From assembly GCA_004347695.1 (NCBI GenBank), contig SLTK01000004.1, forward strand, positions 62,001 to 126,000: a stretch of 64,000 nucleotides of DNA, written 5' to 3'. The DNA is from Chloroflexota bacterium (GTDB lineage: Bacteria > Chloroflexota > Anaerolineae > Anaerolineales > Anaerolineaceae). The notes under the pieces are model-generated. The model worked only from the letters and a program-made list of their open reading frames with translations, had not been told where the DNA came from and searched no databases. Below are positions 23,276 through 32,709 of this stretch, in pieces. Every line of letters starts with the position of its first letter. Position 1 is the stretch's first letter. Made by a program: the position numbers and the translations under genes.

Positions 23276-24298
23276 TTAGAAATAATAGAGTTCTTGATAC
23301 CAGCGTACCCATTCAGATAAAGCAGGCTCATTTATCCCTTTTGCTCGGTTTATCAATTTTTCCGATGAAAACGCAAAGAACCGGTCGTTGTATCCAATCA
23401 AATTTTGAAATTCATTGATGGATGGCTGTAAGGAATCATTCCGAGGATGATATACCACCGAAAAATACACTTTCTTGTAAGGCCATTTGGGAGAGGGCGA
23501 TGTTTCAAGACTTGTGGCAAGTAGTAGATTTCGCCACAACTGATTCATGCCACCTTTGAATGGGCATTCGCCATAATCTCTAATACGGTCGGTATTAAAC
23601 GGTGAAGTATCTTGCAAAGTAATATCCCAATAACGAAACTTACACTTGCTGTGGTAATAACAAAGATTCATATTGTCCAGGATCGCGGATGCTGGTGCGC
23701 AGGCATGAGAGGGGGTACGCCCCAAGCTTTTAAAGCCTCCGCAAGTTGTAAACTCCACTTCTGTCAGTTTATGTTCAATCATCCATAGGTTGAGATTGCC
23801 CTCATGATCATAGTATGCGATGGCAATATCTGCGTCGGTTCCGCTCACATTCGTATGGTCATTCAGCACATTGTCGGGTTCATCCCAAAACTCAATCCGA
23901 AATCCTCGGTCTAGATGATCTATCGCAATTGACTTGAGATCAGTTTTTACAGCACCTAAAACACTGGCAGCGATCAGCGGATCCTCGAGGAGAGGTAAGA
24001 ACAAATTTGCGCATGCAGCCTGAGAACTCGCCATATGTCCAAGAAACTTATGGGATTTAAAGGGGAATCGTTGTTGATGATCCAGGAAACGCTCTTTTAT
24101 TGGGCGATACAGCGGATAGCCCTGTGATTTCAATTCGTCTGGTAGCAAAGCATCATAAGGAGAGTGATTGAAATATCCTGATTCATGAGTCAGATGAGTC
24201 CATTTCCAATTTATCAAGTGAATGTACATTTGCAGCTGAAAATCAGTGAGTTCATTAGGCAACCGATATTTTTTTCCATCGATTTCATAAATTTTCAT
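23276..24298 (-). CDS. PD-(D/E)XK nuclease-like protein, 340 aa
   Basis: The core motif is GTDADIAIAYYDHEG (D157) followed by LNLWMIEHK with E175 and K177: an Asp, then after a beta-hairpin E-x-K, the PD-(D/E)XK nuclease signature. Size and the Cys-containing C-terminal half resemble the PGN_0703-type putative restriction endonucleases. There is no associated methyltransferase or helicase next to it. It is the only minus-strand gene inside the plus-strand backbone, so it is likely later cargo. ATG 24298 is adequate; no strong ribosome site is evident. Confidence 0.65.
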   Translation of the reverse strand: MKIYEIDGKKYRLPNELTDFQLQMYIHLINWKWTHLTHESGYFNHSPYDALLPDELKSQGYPLYRPIKERFLDHQQRFPFKSHKFLGHMASSQAACANLFLPLLEDPLIAASVLGAVKTDLKSIAIDHLDRGFRIEFWDEPDNVLNDHTNVSGTDADIAIAYYDHEGNLNLWMIEHKLTEVEFTTCGGFKSLGRTPSHACAPASAILDNMNLCYYHSKCKFRYWDITLQDTSPFNTDRIRDYGECPFKGGMNQLWRNLLLATSLETSPSPKWPYKKVYFSVVYHPRNDSLQPSINEFQNLIGYNDRFFAFSSEKLINRAKGINEPALSEWVRWYQELYYF

Positions 24299-24454
24299 AA
24301 TTAAGTCCAGCTTTCGTATTTGCGGCGGATATAAAAAGACTTACTTCATTTTACATGTGAATGGACAGGGCATGAAACCTGGTTGCTGAAACAATATTCA
24401 CGTTTCAGGCACCTGGTTTGATGTTCTGTTATGCAGTGCATACAGAAACACAAG

Positions 24455-24485
24455 AACGTTGGCTATTTTTGCTATTCAACGTTGG
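24455..24485 (+). repeat. Two AACGTTGG repeats before the 24521 gene
   Basis: AACGTTGG at 24455-24462 and 24478-24485, 23 bp apart, each followed by a TATT-type tail (CTATTT, TTATTC). The second is 36 bp before the ATG. Upstream, a GCTGAAAC/GTTTCAG hairpin (24385-24408) and short palindrome are seen; nothing else in 24299-24454. Confidence 0.6.
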
Positions 24486-24520
24486 TTATTCAATCCATAT
24501 CTAATTCAAAGGAGGATCAC

Positions 24521-25588
24521 ATGAATGTATACGAAGACAAATACCTGCGTGAAAAGGTGAACCGTATTATCGCCAGGCAGAAGGAGGGCAAGATCATCAT
24601 CGCTGCTTATAAGGATGGCAGTGGCTTACCTGCGAGAGAAGATCTTGGGCAGGAACTGACACGGGCAGCTTACCCATACGATTATGCAGTTGGAAAAGCC
24701 GGTTTCCTTAACTACGATTCGGAACTCGGAGCTTACCTGTTTACTGCAAAATCGGGTGAGAAACTACCCCAAGTGTTAGCTGACTACCGAATTCTTACTC
24801 TAGGTGAAGCAATCCTTGATGTAAAGGATCGGAGTATCCATATTCAATGCGGCGAAACCAGCGTCAACTTCACCGGAGCACAACCCTGGAGAGGTCTGTA
24901 TGAAGTTCTGAAAGAGGTCAACGAAGAACTGGCTCGAGTCAATTCTGGGATTGTTGTTTGGAAGATTGTTCCGAAGGAAAGCGGGGAATCCAAATCGGGT
25001 GATCGTCTATTTCCTGAAGCGGTTCCAAAGCTTCGGAACGGGCAAGCAATGGCACATGCCACCGGCTATGCCTATGACACCAATCACATCCTGGCGTATA
25101 TTGGCCTTGTAGGTTACAAGACCAGCCTGGAGTCACTACGAGTGACTCTAATGTGCGGGAAATCCCTACAAATGACTCAGGACGGCCTAAGCGATGTGTC
25201 CCTGATTCCCACTGATAAGTATGAACAAGCCTGGCAAGCCATGCCTGAATACACCAGTCATCATGTCGGGTTTGTATCTCGGCTTGCGCTTCCTGGAAAA
25301 TGGGAACCAGAAGACCTCTGTGCATATCTGCTCATTTTTCGAGGAACACCCGACCCGGGAAAGGAATTGATTCAGCTTTTCGTTGAACGAATCAAAGATG
25401 CTCTGGAGGTGCCGATCCTGGATGAATGGTCAGTAGCCCTTTGGAAACAAGCTCGTAGCCGCACGTTGGTTCAAGATCTGGCCACAAGTGGCGATTGTAT
25501 CCTTGGTGCCAGAATTGACCTGCAAGCTGACTGGAAAGAACTGTTATCCGAGTTATTAGCTCAGGAGGAAATCTCACTGACCATCTGA
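24521..25588 (+). CDS. Unknown backbone protein, 355 aa
   Basis: AAAGGAGG precedes ATG 24521; the longer open frame runs through the AACGTTGG repeats and is not translated. The product begins MNVYEDKYLREKVNRIIARQ. It is soluble with mixed alpha/beta content; no nucleotide-binding, metal or nuclease motif can be defended. It is followed by a terminator-like hairpin and the large methyltransferase-helicase gene. Conserved backbone gene of unknown role. Confidence 0.7.
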   Translation: MNVYEDKYLREKVNRIIARQKEGKIIIAAYKDGSGLPAREDLGQELTRAAYPYDYAVGKAGFLNYDSELGAYLFTAKSGEKLPQVLADYRILTLGEAILDVKDRSIHIQCGETSVNFTGAQPWRGLYEVLKEVNEELARVNSGIVVWKIVPKESGESKSGDRLFPEAVPKLRNGQAMAHATGYAYDTNHILAYIGLVGYKTSLESLRVTLMCGKSLQMTQDGLSDVSLIPTDKYEQAWQAMPEYTSHHVGFVSRLALPGKWEPEDLCAYLLIFRGTPDPGKELIQLFVERIKDALEVPILDEWSVALWKQARSRTLVQDLATSGDCILGARIDLQADWKELLSELLAQEEISLTI

Positions 25589-25617
25589 TTGAACAAGTGA
25601 AACTACTCGCTACATCA

Positions 25618-25680
25618 CCCCGGAGGGGGCGCTTTTCATCCCCTCATGGGGTTGGACGCGTCTCCTGCGGGGATTTTTTT
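25618..25680 (+). terminator. Terminator/attenuator before the methyltransferase-helicase gene
   Basis: CCCCGGAG near 25619 pairs with CTCC-TG-CGGGG near 25660-25671, enclosing a CCCC/GGGG hairpin (25640-25653), and ends in a T7 run. It lies only 17 bp before the next ATG, so it probably ends the upstream message or attenuates read-through. Confidence 0.65.
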
Positions 25681-25696
25681 CGTAAAGGAGTGAACA

Positions 25697-28600
25697 ATGC
25701 GTCCACCAGCAATCGAAAGAATGGGGTATTACCCCACGGATGAACCGGTTGTTGAGATCATCCGCACTTACCTGAAACCGCCCAGCGAAAGAGGGCGGTT
25801 ATTTGATCCCTGCGCAGGGGAAGGAAAAGCTGCTTCTTTCTTGGGCAACGCGCTCAACTGCGAAACCTGGGGTGTAGAACTCTCACCAGAACGAGCAGGG
25901 AAAGCTCAAACCGTGATGGATAAGGTTTACCAGGCTCCCTGGCAGGCTTGTGTTCTGAGTGATGAAAGCATTTCCTGGCTCTATTTAAATCCGCCTTATG
26001 ACTTTGACCGATTTGAAGGTCAAAAACGACTGGAATGGGATTTTCTCAAGGCGACCTCCTCCAAGCTGATGCGTGGCGGGCTTCTGACCTATATCATCCC
26101 ACAGAAGATTCTGGGAATGATTGAAGTTGCTCGGCTTTTGGCCGGGCATTATGAAGCTATCACGGTCTATCGGTTTCCGGATGGATTGTACGAGAAATTC
26201 AAACAGGTGGTGGTGTTGGCCTCCAAGCGCAAGCTCTACCAGCTACCCACAGACAAGGAGGTTCTTTCGCTTCAAAGCCTGGCGTCGATGGACCTGGAAC
26301 CTATCCAATCTGCTATTGAACCGATCTATCAACTGCTGTCTGCACCATCACGAGGTGCAAATGGCAAACCAGTGGTTTTCAAGCGAACGGATTGGGAACC
26401 GGAAGAGGTGGTTGAAGCCACAAAGGAGGCAGGTGTCCATACGACCAGTGATTGGCTTGACCTGATACACCCAACGCGTGGTCTGGCTCAACTCTTTCAA
26501 CCAGTCATGCCCTTGAAGAAAGGACATATCGCTATGCTCATGGCCTCTGGCATGATGGGCACAGTGAAGCTGGCTGATGAAGAAGGTAAGCCAATGCTGA
26601 TCAAGGGACGAGTAATCAAGGTGGTTGAAAAGACTGAACAGCCAGATTCCAAAGAGACAGATACAGTCGTTGAAACCTACAAGGATCGTTTTGTTACTAC
26701 GGTAGCTGTTCTGAAGCAGGATGGTATCCAGGTGATCCAGGATGTTAAAGGACTTTCAGAGTTCATGAAAGTTCACGGCGAGAAAATCGCGGCGCATGTG
26801 CTGGAAACCTATAAGCCCATCTATAACCTGGATCCGACTGCAAACGAAATTGAAATCCTCGATAGGCTTGGTACTCAACGAAAAGCCCTTCCTGGACAAG
26901 AGCGCGCTGGATTGCTGCCTGTCCAAAGACATGCGGCAGCGGCATTAGCTCGTTCAATTCAGAAAAATAATGTGGCAAACTGCCAGGCAGAAATGGGGAC
27001 CGGAAAGACGACAATATCGACGGGCGTGATAGAGCTGTTGGATGCTTACCCGGCAATCGTGCTTTGCCCACCACACCTCGTACCCAAATGGATTCGCGAA
27101 ATCGAGGAAGTGATCCCAGGAGCATATGCACGAGAAATCCGTCGCATCGGTCGGAATAGTGACGAAGTTTATGATGTGAACGATGTCCGTGAATTCCTGG
27201 ATCAATATAAAGCAGCCTGTGATGCTGCTCAAAAGAAAGGAGGTTCAAAGCCCAAATGGGTGGCAGTTGTAGCCCACACCTCTGCCAAGTTCGGGGCAGG
27301 ATGGCAGCCGGCAGTCATCACCAGAAAAACGAGAGACCCTCTGACTGGAAAGATTCTGGATGCCTGTGCTTGTCCGGGTTGTGGCAAGGTCGTGATGGTC
27401 GAAAAGGACGGATTTGTGGTTCCGGTGACCGATGCCACTGAATTGGCAGAAAAACGCCAATTCTGTCACAATCGAATCCCTGGCTGGGAGTTGGATGCAG
27501 ACGGGAGGACGAAACTTGATGCTAACGGTGACTTGGTATGGGGCACGCGTCCATGTGGGACACCCCTATTTGAGTTCAACGGGGCGAGGCGACATAGCAT
27601 TTCGGAGTACATTACCAAACATGCTAAGGGCGCTTTCAAGCTTCTTGTAGCCGATGAGGTTCATCAGTTTAAATCCAAGTCATCAGACCGGGGTGTCGCA
27701 TTTCATCAACTGGTAACAGCGGTGAAGTGGACGCTAACACTCACAGGGACATTTTTTGGTGGCAAGAGCACCTCAATTTTCTGGCTTCTTCATCGCTTGA
27801 ACCACGGTGTGCGCCGTGACTTTGCTTTCCATGACGAGAAGCGCTGGGCACGGTTGTATGGTGTGCTCGAAACTACCAGAAGACGGAGGCGCGATGAAGA
27901 TTCGGATGAAGATGGCGTGTACACAGGCAACAGGCGCTACCGTAATCAGGCGAAAGAACAACCAGGTGTCAGTCCGGCCATTGTGAGTCGGTTATTAGAC
28001 ACCACCATATTCCTGAGCTTGAAGGATCTGAACCTGGCTCTGCCATCGTATAAAGAGGAAGTCGTTGCCTTGGATATGCTCGATGACCAGGGACAGCAGT
28101 ATCACAGCATGGACAGCAGCTTGAAACAACTGGCTATCCAATCCAGTCGCTATTTATCTACCTGGCTTCAATGGACTCTAGCCCGACCGAATTCTGCTTT
28201 TCGGGATGAGGTTGTGGTGGTAGATGAAGTGGATGACGGTGATGGGAAGACCATCCGGAAAGTACCGCTGATGGAGCTGCCGGCAATCAATCCGAATGGC
28301 CATAAATGGCTGCCGAAAGAGAACTGGCTGGCAGATTTCTGTAAGGTTGAAAAGCAGCAAGGGCGAAAAGTACTGGTCTATGTTCGTCAGACCGGTACCC
28401 GAGATATTCAAGATCGGGTAATGATGCCGCTGCAATCCAATGGACTGCGAGTCTCCATCCTGGGTGGTAATGTTGATCCACGCAAGCGTGAAGACTGGAT
28501 CGCCAAACGTGTGAATACTCTCGATGTTTTGATCTGTAACCCCCGGCTTGTGGAAACAGGCCTCGACCTGGTGCAATTTTCAACCGTGGTGTTCTTCGAG

Positions 28601-29053
28601 ATCGAATATTCGCTCTATACGTTGTGGCAAAGCGTGCGACGTGTCTGGCGTTTGGGACAGACCCAGCCGGTCAAAGCGATTTTCTCGGTGTACTCGTCGG
28701 CGATGGAAGCAACAGCGCTGGCCTTGATGGGAAAAAAGATGAAGGCCGCGCAGCTCGTTTATGGGGATGAAGTCGGAGGCGCGATTGTTCCAGAGGAGGA
28801 AGGCGACTTTCTCACTCAGCTCGCTCGTGATGTGCTGGAGGGTGCTAAGCTCTCTGACCTACAGACCTTGTTTGCTGATGATCTGCAGGTCAGTCACAAT
28901 CCGATGGGTAGCCTAACGACCCCGAGTGCAGTGATTATTCCTGGTCCGAAAGTGATGACCTGGGATGATTGGGTGAGCCAAAAGACGGTTGTGGTCAGAC
29001 GGACACGAAGAAAGGAGGTGGTACCGGAGGGACAGATGGGATTTGGAATATAA
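25697..29053 (+). CDS. N6-adenine methyltransferase - SF2 helicase fusion, 1118 aa
   Basis: AAAGGAG precedes ATG 25697. Residues 1-190: class I methyltransferase with LFDPCAGEGKAAS (AdoMet loop) and LYLNPPYDF (catalytic NPPY), the DUF6094-like layout. Residues about 415-640: helicase domain 1 with AEMGTGKTTIS (Walker A) and VADEVHQFK (Walker B), with an inserted Cys cluster (CACPGC ... CHNR ... RPCG). C-terminal helicase domain: VLVYVRQTGT, LICNPRLVETGLDLVQF and QSVRRVWRLGQTQPV, an SNF2-like arrangement. Large fused proteins of this kind occur on plasmids and conjugative elements. A role in modifying or protecting element DNA during transfer or replication is inference. Confidence 0.8.
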   Translation: MRPPAIERMGYYPTDEPVVEIIRTYLKPPSERGRLFDPCAGEGKAASFLGNALNCETWGVELSPERAGKAQTVMDKVYQAPWQACVLSDESISWLYLNPPYDFDRFEGQKRLEWDFLKATSSKLMRGGLLTYIIPQKILGMIEVARLLAGHYEAITVYRFPDGLYEKFKQVVVLASKRKLYQLPTDKEVLSLQSLASMDLEPIQSAIEPIYQLLSAPSRGANGKPVVFKRTDWEPEEVVEATKEAGVHTTSDWLDLIHPTRGLAQLFQPVMPLKKGHIAMLMASGMMGTVKLADEEGKPMLIKGRVIKVVEKTEQPDSKETDTVVETYKDRFVTTVAVLKQDGIQVIQDVKGLSEFMKVHGEKIAAHVLETYKPIYNLDPTANEIEILDRLGTQRKALPGQERAGLLPVQRHAAAALARSIQKNNVANCQAEMGTGKTTISTGVIELLDAYPAIVLCPPHLVPKWIREIEEVIPGAYAREIRRIGRNSDEVYDVNDVREFLDQYKAACDAAQKKGGSKPKWVAVVAHTSAKFGAGWQPAVITRKTRDPLTGKILDACACPGCGKVVMVEKDGFVVPVTDATELAEKRQFCHNRIPGWELDADGRTKLDANGDLVWGTRPCGTPLFEFNGARRHSISEYITKHAKGAFKLLVADEVHQFKSKSSDRGVAFHQLVTAVKWTLTLTGTFFGGKSTSIFWLLHRLNHGVRRDFAFHDEKRWARLYGVLETTRRRRRDEDSDEDGVYTGNRRYRNQAKEQPGVSPAIVSRLLDTTIFLSLKDLNLALPSYKEEVVALDMLDDQGQQYHSMDSSLKQLAIQSSRYLSTWLQWTLARPNSAFRDEVVVVDEVDDGDGKTIRKVPLMELPAINPNGHKWLPKENWLADFCKVEKQQGRKVLVYVRQTGTRDIQDRVMMPLQSNGLRVSILGGNVDPRKREDWIAKRVNTLDVLICNPRLVETGLDLVQFSTVVFFEIEYSLYTLWQSVRRVWRLGQTQPVKAIFSVYSSAMEATALALMGKKMKAAQLVYGDEVGGAIVPEEEGDFLTQLARDVLEGAKLSDLQTLFADDLQVSHNPMGSLTTPSAVIIPGPKVMTWDDWVSQKTVVVRRTRRKEVVPEGQMGFGI

Positions 29054-29092
29054 ATAAATAGAGGTTGGATGTTTCCAACCTCTATTTATTTA
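29051..29092. terminator. 19-bp bidirectional terminator
   Basis: 29051-29069 pairs perfectly with 29074-29092 around a 4-base loop. It overlaps the stop of the plus-strand gene and lies 3 bp from the end of the minus-strand HNH gene (29095), serving both convergent units. It marks the boundary between backbone and the defence cargo. Confidence 0.85.
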
Positions 29093-29094
29093 TC

Positions 29095-29751
29095 CTATAG
29101 ATCAAAAACAAGGCACTTAACAATTTCTTCCCGAATAGAAATCAAGGATGTTTGAAAATCATTGAAATATTTTTGCTGCTCTTCGGGAAATGAATTTTGG
29201 TTAAGAAAATTCTGAAAATCAGAAATCTTTTTGTCTAGCATTTCTATTACTCTTATTTTCTCTAATCGGATCTCTCTCAACTTTCTTCTGGTTTCCCTGT
29301 TTAAGGCGAGTAAAAGGATCATATATTTTGCGGGGGCTTGTAAATCTTCAATTTCCCCGTTATCCATTACACAAAAAAATTCATTCCGATTTATTGAAAA
29401 TGGGTCTAAAAAGCCTTCCCCATCCGCTGTGACTGTAATGTCCTGATTGCCATTAAGGTTAGGCCAATGATCCGATTTTAATCTATTACAGCCTGAACAA
29501 GAATAAACTAAGTTGTGAGGATCATTCGACAATGCGGCAAAGTATTTTTGAGGGCGGAAATGTTCGAGTTCCATTAACTCTTCCCCGCCACATTCCGCCT
29601 CTTGAATATCACAATAAACACATCGCTTTAAACAATCATCCCGGATTTCCTGCCTATAATGCTGATAATGATAATATTCACCGTTTTCCTTTTTTGAATA
29701 ATTATCTCTACGGGTAACAACCGGAAAAAACACATGTCGTTCTCTATCCAT
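29095..29751 (-). CDS. HNH endonuclease (PtuB-like), 218 aa
   Basis: The HNH core is clear: CVYC (44-47), ELEHFRPQKYF (catalytic EH 63-64), HN (79-80) and CSGCNRLK (85-91), the two CxxC pairs coordinating structural zinc. The EHFRP form resembles HNH nucleases of Septu PtuB and retron-linked type. The C-terminal half is helical and charged. It is the last gene of the minus-strand operon, 15 bp after the receiver-like gene, and is the probable DNA-cleaving effector. Confidence 0.8.
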   Translation of the reverse strand: MDRERHVFFPVVTRRDNYSKKENGEYYHYQHYRQEIRDDCLKRCVYCDIQEAECGGEELMELEHFRPQKYFAALSNDPHNLVYSCSGCNRLKSDHWPNLNGNQDITVTADGEGFLDPFSINRNEFFCVMDNGEIEDLQAPAKYMILLLALNRETRRKLREIRLEKIRVIEMLDKKISDFQNFLNQNSFPEEQQKYFNDFQTSLISIREEIVKCLVFDL

Positions 29752-29766
29752 ATGCGCCCCCTAACA

Positions 29767-30393
29767 TTAGTGATTGCTCGTAATGTTCTTATATTCTTCA
29801 AGTACTTTTTTTAATTCTTGTAGCTTTGGCAATTCTTCTGCCAAAATTGAGGAAGTACGGTCAAACTGAATCTCATTTAGCTCTGCTTCATCTTCCGGTG
29901 ACATTTGACCATTTAACGTTTTTCGGAGCAATTCGTGAAACCTTTTTTCTCTTTCCGCGAGATAATCTGAGTAACCAGTGATTCTTCTCAGAATCCTAGC
30001 AATGACTGCTTTTGATTTGTCGGATCCGACTTTCGCTAGATCCGACTTATCAATAATATCTTCAACACTCCACGCACCTTCGCTGAATGCATCTGAATCC
30101 TCTGCAAAATTGGTTAGGATATATATTGGTAATTTTGTGTTTATACTACGCATAAACAGAGCTAATTCGATCCCAAAATAACTTGCAACCCCAGTATCTT
30201 TTAACCGCTGATCAATTATGAAACATGCAAGATCGGGAGTATTCAATAGGCTCAGATAATCATTAAGTTGCCCTAAAGGGGGGCATAAGGTTTCTACGCT
30301 AATTTCTTTGGGAAATTGACTTCTTAGGACATTTGCAAATGTCTCGATTTGCTGTTGATTTTCGTCTATCAACCATATTTTTGGATTATCCAT
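29767..30393 (-). CDS. Receiver (CheY-like) domain protein, 208 aa
   Basis: Residues 1-125 show all receiver landmarks: acidic D10-E11, phosphoacceptor D61 in ACFIIDQRL, T94 in YILTN and K116 in IIDKSDL. The C-terminal 85 residues are a charged helical tail, not a DNA-binding domain. Its gene lies 3 bp after that of a histidine-kinase-like ATPase, so phosphotransfer from that protein is plausible. The HNH gene follows. This would put a two-component-style switch in a nuclease/methyltransferase operon. Confidence 0.7.
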   Translation of the reverse strand: MDNPKIWLIDENQQQIETFANVLRSQFPKEISVETLCPPLGQLNDYLSLLNTPDLACFIIDQRLKDTGVASYFGIELALFMRSINTKLPIYILTNFAEDSDAFSEGAWSVEDIIDKSDLAKVGSDKSKAVIARILRRITGYSDYLAEREKRFHELLRKTLNGQMSPEDEAELNEIQFDRTSSILAEELPKLQELKKVLEEYKNITSNH

Positions 30394-30396
30394 TTG

Positions 30397-32709
30397 TTAA
30401 TTTCCATCCTTTTCTAGATTTGGTGCGGGGATTCGAAGAATAAATTCTGCACCACCTAAATTTCCAGGTGAGACAGCAGATATTGATCCACTATATGAAT
30501 CTAGGAAATTTTTCACAATAGCTAAACCCATACCGGTACCTATAACATCACCCTCAGGGTTGCGCTTGGTAGAGAATGTCGGAAGAAATATTTTATCCTC
30601 TGTGCCTGCTTCCAAACCAATTCCCGAATCGGAGAAATGAATAACAATCCATTCCAAATCAACCTCAATCGAAACAAGGATTATTCTTTTATCCTTTCCA
30701 GTATTCTGCAATGCCCAGATCGAATTAGTGATCAGATTTACAAATATACTTTCCCAATCAATAGGAAATCCGGATATTAATGGCATAACCTCGGGAAATT
30801 GCTTTTGTCCTTGAATATTCTTATCAACGAATATTTTCTCAAAAGCATTAAATACCTGATTCAAAATTACTACGATATCAATGTTCTTTCTTTTCCTTTT
30901 GTCACGAGCAATATTACGCAAAGCAAAACTTGCAAATGTTTCAACCTTTTCAGCTTCAGAAAGTATGAGGCGCAAATTGTCATCGACTAATGGTTTTACA
31001 TCTGGTGTGACCATGAACAGACCATTAATTAGGTTTTGTTTCAATAAACCCGCATTCGCAAGGACCACATTTGTCGAACCTATTGTTTCATGCCCAAAAC
31101 ACGAAGTTAAAATTCCTAAGGACGCCAGGTTCGAGAGGGTATTTTTCTGTCTTTCGAATTCTTCCTCTCTTGCTTTTGTGACCTCGATTAATGACTCTTG
31201 GGCTTTTTGTGCGTCTGTGACCTTTTTATCAATATTCTCTACAGCTGAGCCAATCAATTCTTGAATTTGGCTAATATCAGGGATAGTGCCTGAAGATTGT
31301 GCATCTGAGAGGATTGTCTTCATTTGCTCCGCAACCTGCTGCAAATCGTTAACGGCAACAGAAGTGTTTTGTGCAGCTTTTATAGCATTTTCTTGACTTT
31401 CCTCAAGTTCATTGGCCTTTTTTATGCTTTTCTCAAAATCTTCACGGTTATTCTCAAAAAATCTGACAGCTTCCAGGACAAAAGCTCGTAAATCATAATA
31501 TGCTTGACCTTCAAGAATGCCTTCTCGATTAGTTTGATCATTTAATCCTTCGTTTACTTCTCGACTTATGAACACTGCACCCACAACTTGGTTATAACCA
31601 ACTCGCCATTGCCCTTGAGTTACACCACCCGGGCTTTGTTGTCTTCGATAGCTAAGATTTAGCCAATCACCATCTCCATTCGGTTGTCCGTATGGCTTTA
31701 CACGGAATTGGTCTCTATAAATCCGAACACCTTGATTAGCCTCTAGGAATTTTTCTATTTGGGCTTTTGAAAAAGAAAAATTAGCCAAATCGACATTTCG
31801 TCTTGGGAAGAAGTACATCTCAAATGTTAATGGCCCACATTTAGGAAATTCCCCTCTATTCTTTATCTTTTTCGACCACATTGTTTTTGGTAACTCATAC
31901 ATTTTCTTATGAAGAGGGGAAGTCATTTTAAAATGGATATAGTTGTGCTCATCTATGTCAGCAGTTAACATCCATTCTGCAGCATTTAGTAATTCACTCG
32001 AGCCCATTTCCTCATCTTGGTTTTTTCCTTCCAATCCGCTTTCTATTTCAATAGAGAAATCTTTGATCGAAGTGAAAGGGGATAATAATAGAGATAACTC
32101 CTTTCGAAGCGCTACTAGAAAAGCATCATCCCAGGTATCTTTCAAATTAAGTAGAATTATCCTTGTACCTTGGGAGCACGACACATTTTGACCTGAATAG
32201 TCGTCAAAAAAATCCTTTGGTATTTGATAAAGGCGATGTTTTACTGCTTCTAACCTTTGATCTGCTTCTTCATACTTTTGCCAATCAATTACAAGTTCAA
32301 CTCCGGTATCATTTTCTTTTGTGAAAGATTGGACAACACTAATCGAACATAATCTGTCCAAACCCAAACGTCCTAATCCTTTTTCTCCAGCAAGGACTCG
32401 TTGTTTTGATTTCGATGTTTTTATCTCACGCTTATTTGAAGTCCCAATAACCATCCAATTATTTAGTACCTGATCTTCGTCCATTCCTATGCCATCATCC
32501 TGTATCACCATAATTGGGGATGAGTTATCAGGTCTTAAGAACTGAATTTTTACATGTTCAGAATCAGCGTCATACGAATTCTTAACGAGTTCGGTAATTG
32601 CGATTATCGAGTTAGAAATACTCTCACGACCCAATTGCATCGCAACTCGAGCAGCAACAGAGAAAGATGCTTCTTTATACTCGTCTTGACGGTCTGGTAA
32701 ATTTGCCAT
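30397..32709 (-). CDS. Protein with two GHKL ATPase domains (MORC-like + histidine-kinase-like), 770 aa
   Basis: N-terminal GHKL domain: ITELVKNSYDAD (N box, about 37-48), IQDDGIGM (G1) and AGEKGLGRLGLDRL (G2), as in MutL/Hsp90/MORC ATPases. The middle contains a long coiled coil (about 425-545). The C-terminal part has a histidine-containing helix (LTSCFGHETIGS, a dimerisation-phosphoacceptor-like region), then a second GHKL domain: LITNSIWALQNT, DSGIGL (694) and GTGMGLAIV (724). MORC-like GHKL ATPases have been noted in predicted restriction-modification operons. Start ATG 32709 abuts the methyltransferase stop. Predicted sensor or ATP-driven clamp controlling the nuclease. Confidence 0.75.
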   Translation of the reverse strand: MANLPDRQDEYKEASFSVAARVAMQLGRESISNSIIAITELVKNSYDADSEHVKIQFLRPDNSSPIMVIQDDGIGMDEDQVLNNWMVIGTSNKREIKTSKSKQRVLAGEKGLGRLGLDRLCSISVVQSFTKENDTGVELVIDWQKYEEADQRLEAVKHRLYQIPKDFFDDYSGQNVSCSQGTRIILLNLKDTWDDAFLVALRKELSLLLSPFTSIKDFSIEIESGLEGKNQDEEMGSSELLNAAEWMLTADIDEHNYIHFKMTSPLHKKMYELPKTMWSKKIKNRGEFPKCGPLTFEMYFFPRRNVDLANFSFSKAQIEKFLEANQGVRIYRDQFRVKPYGQPNGDGDWLNLSYRRQQSPGGVTQGQWRVGYNQVVGAVFISREVNEGLNDQTNREGILEGQAYYDLRAFVLEAVRFFENNREDFEKSIKKANELEESQENAIKAAQNTSVAVNDLQQVAEQMKTILSDAQSSGTIPDISQIQELIGSAVENIDKKVTDAQKAQESLIEVTKAREEEFERQKNTLSNLASLGILTSCFGHETIGSTNVVLANAGLLKQNLINGLFMVTPDVKPLVDDNLRLILSEAEKVETFASFALRNIARDKRKRKNIDIVVILNQVFNAFEKIFVDKNIQGQKQFPEVMPLISGFPIDWESIFVNLITNSIWALQNTGKDKRIILVSIEVDLEWIVIHFSDSGIGLEAGTEDKIFLPTFSTKRNPEGDVIGTGMGLAIVKNFLDSYSGSISAVSPGNLGGAEFILRIPAPNLEKDGN

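Noticed and set aside
26763-27248. 161-aa minus-strand frame
   Set aside because: Shadow of the methyltransferase-helicase gene, no supporting motifs.
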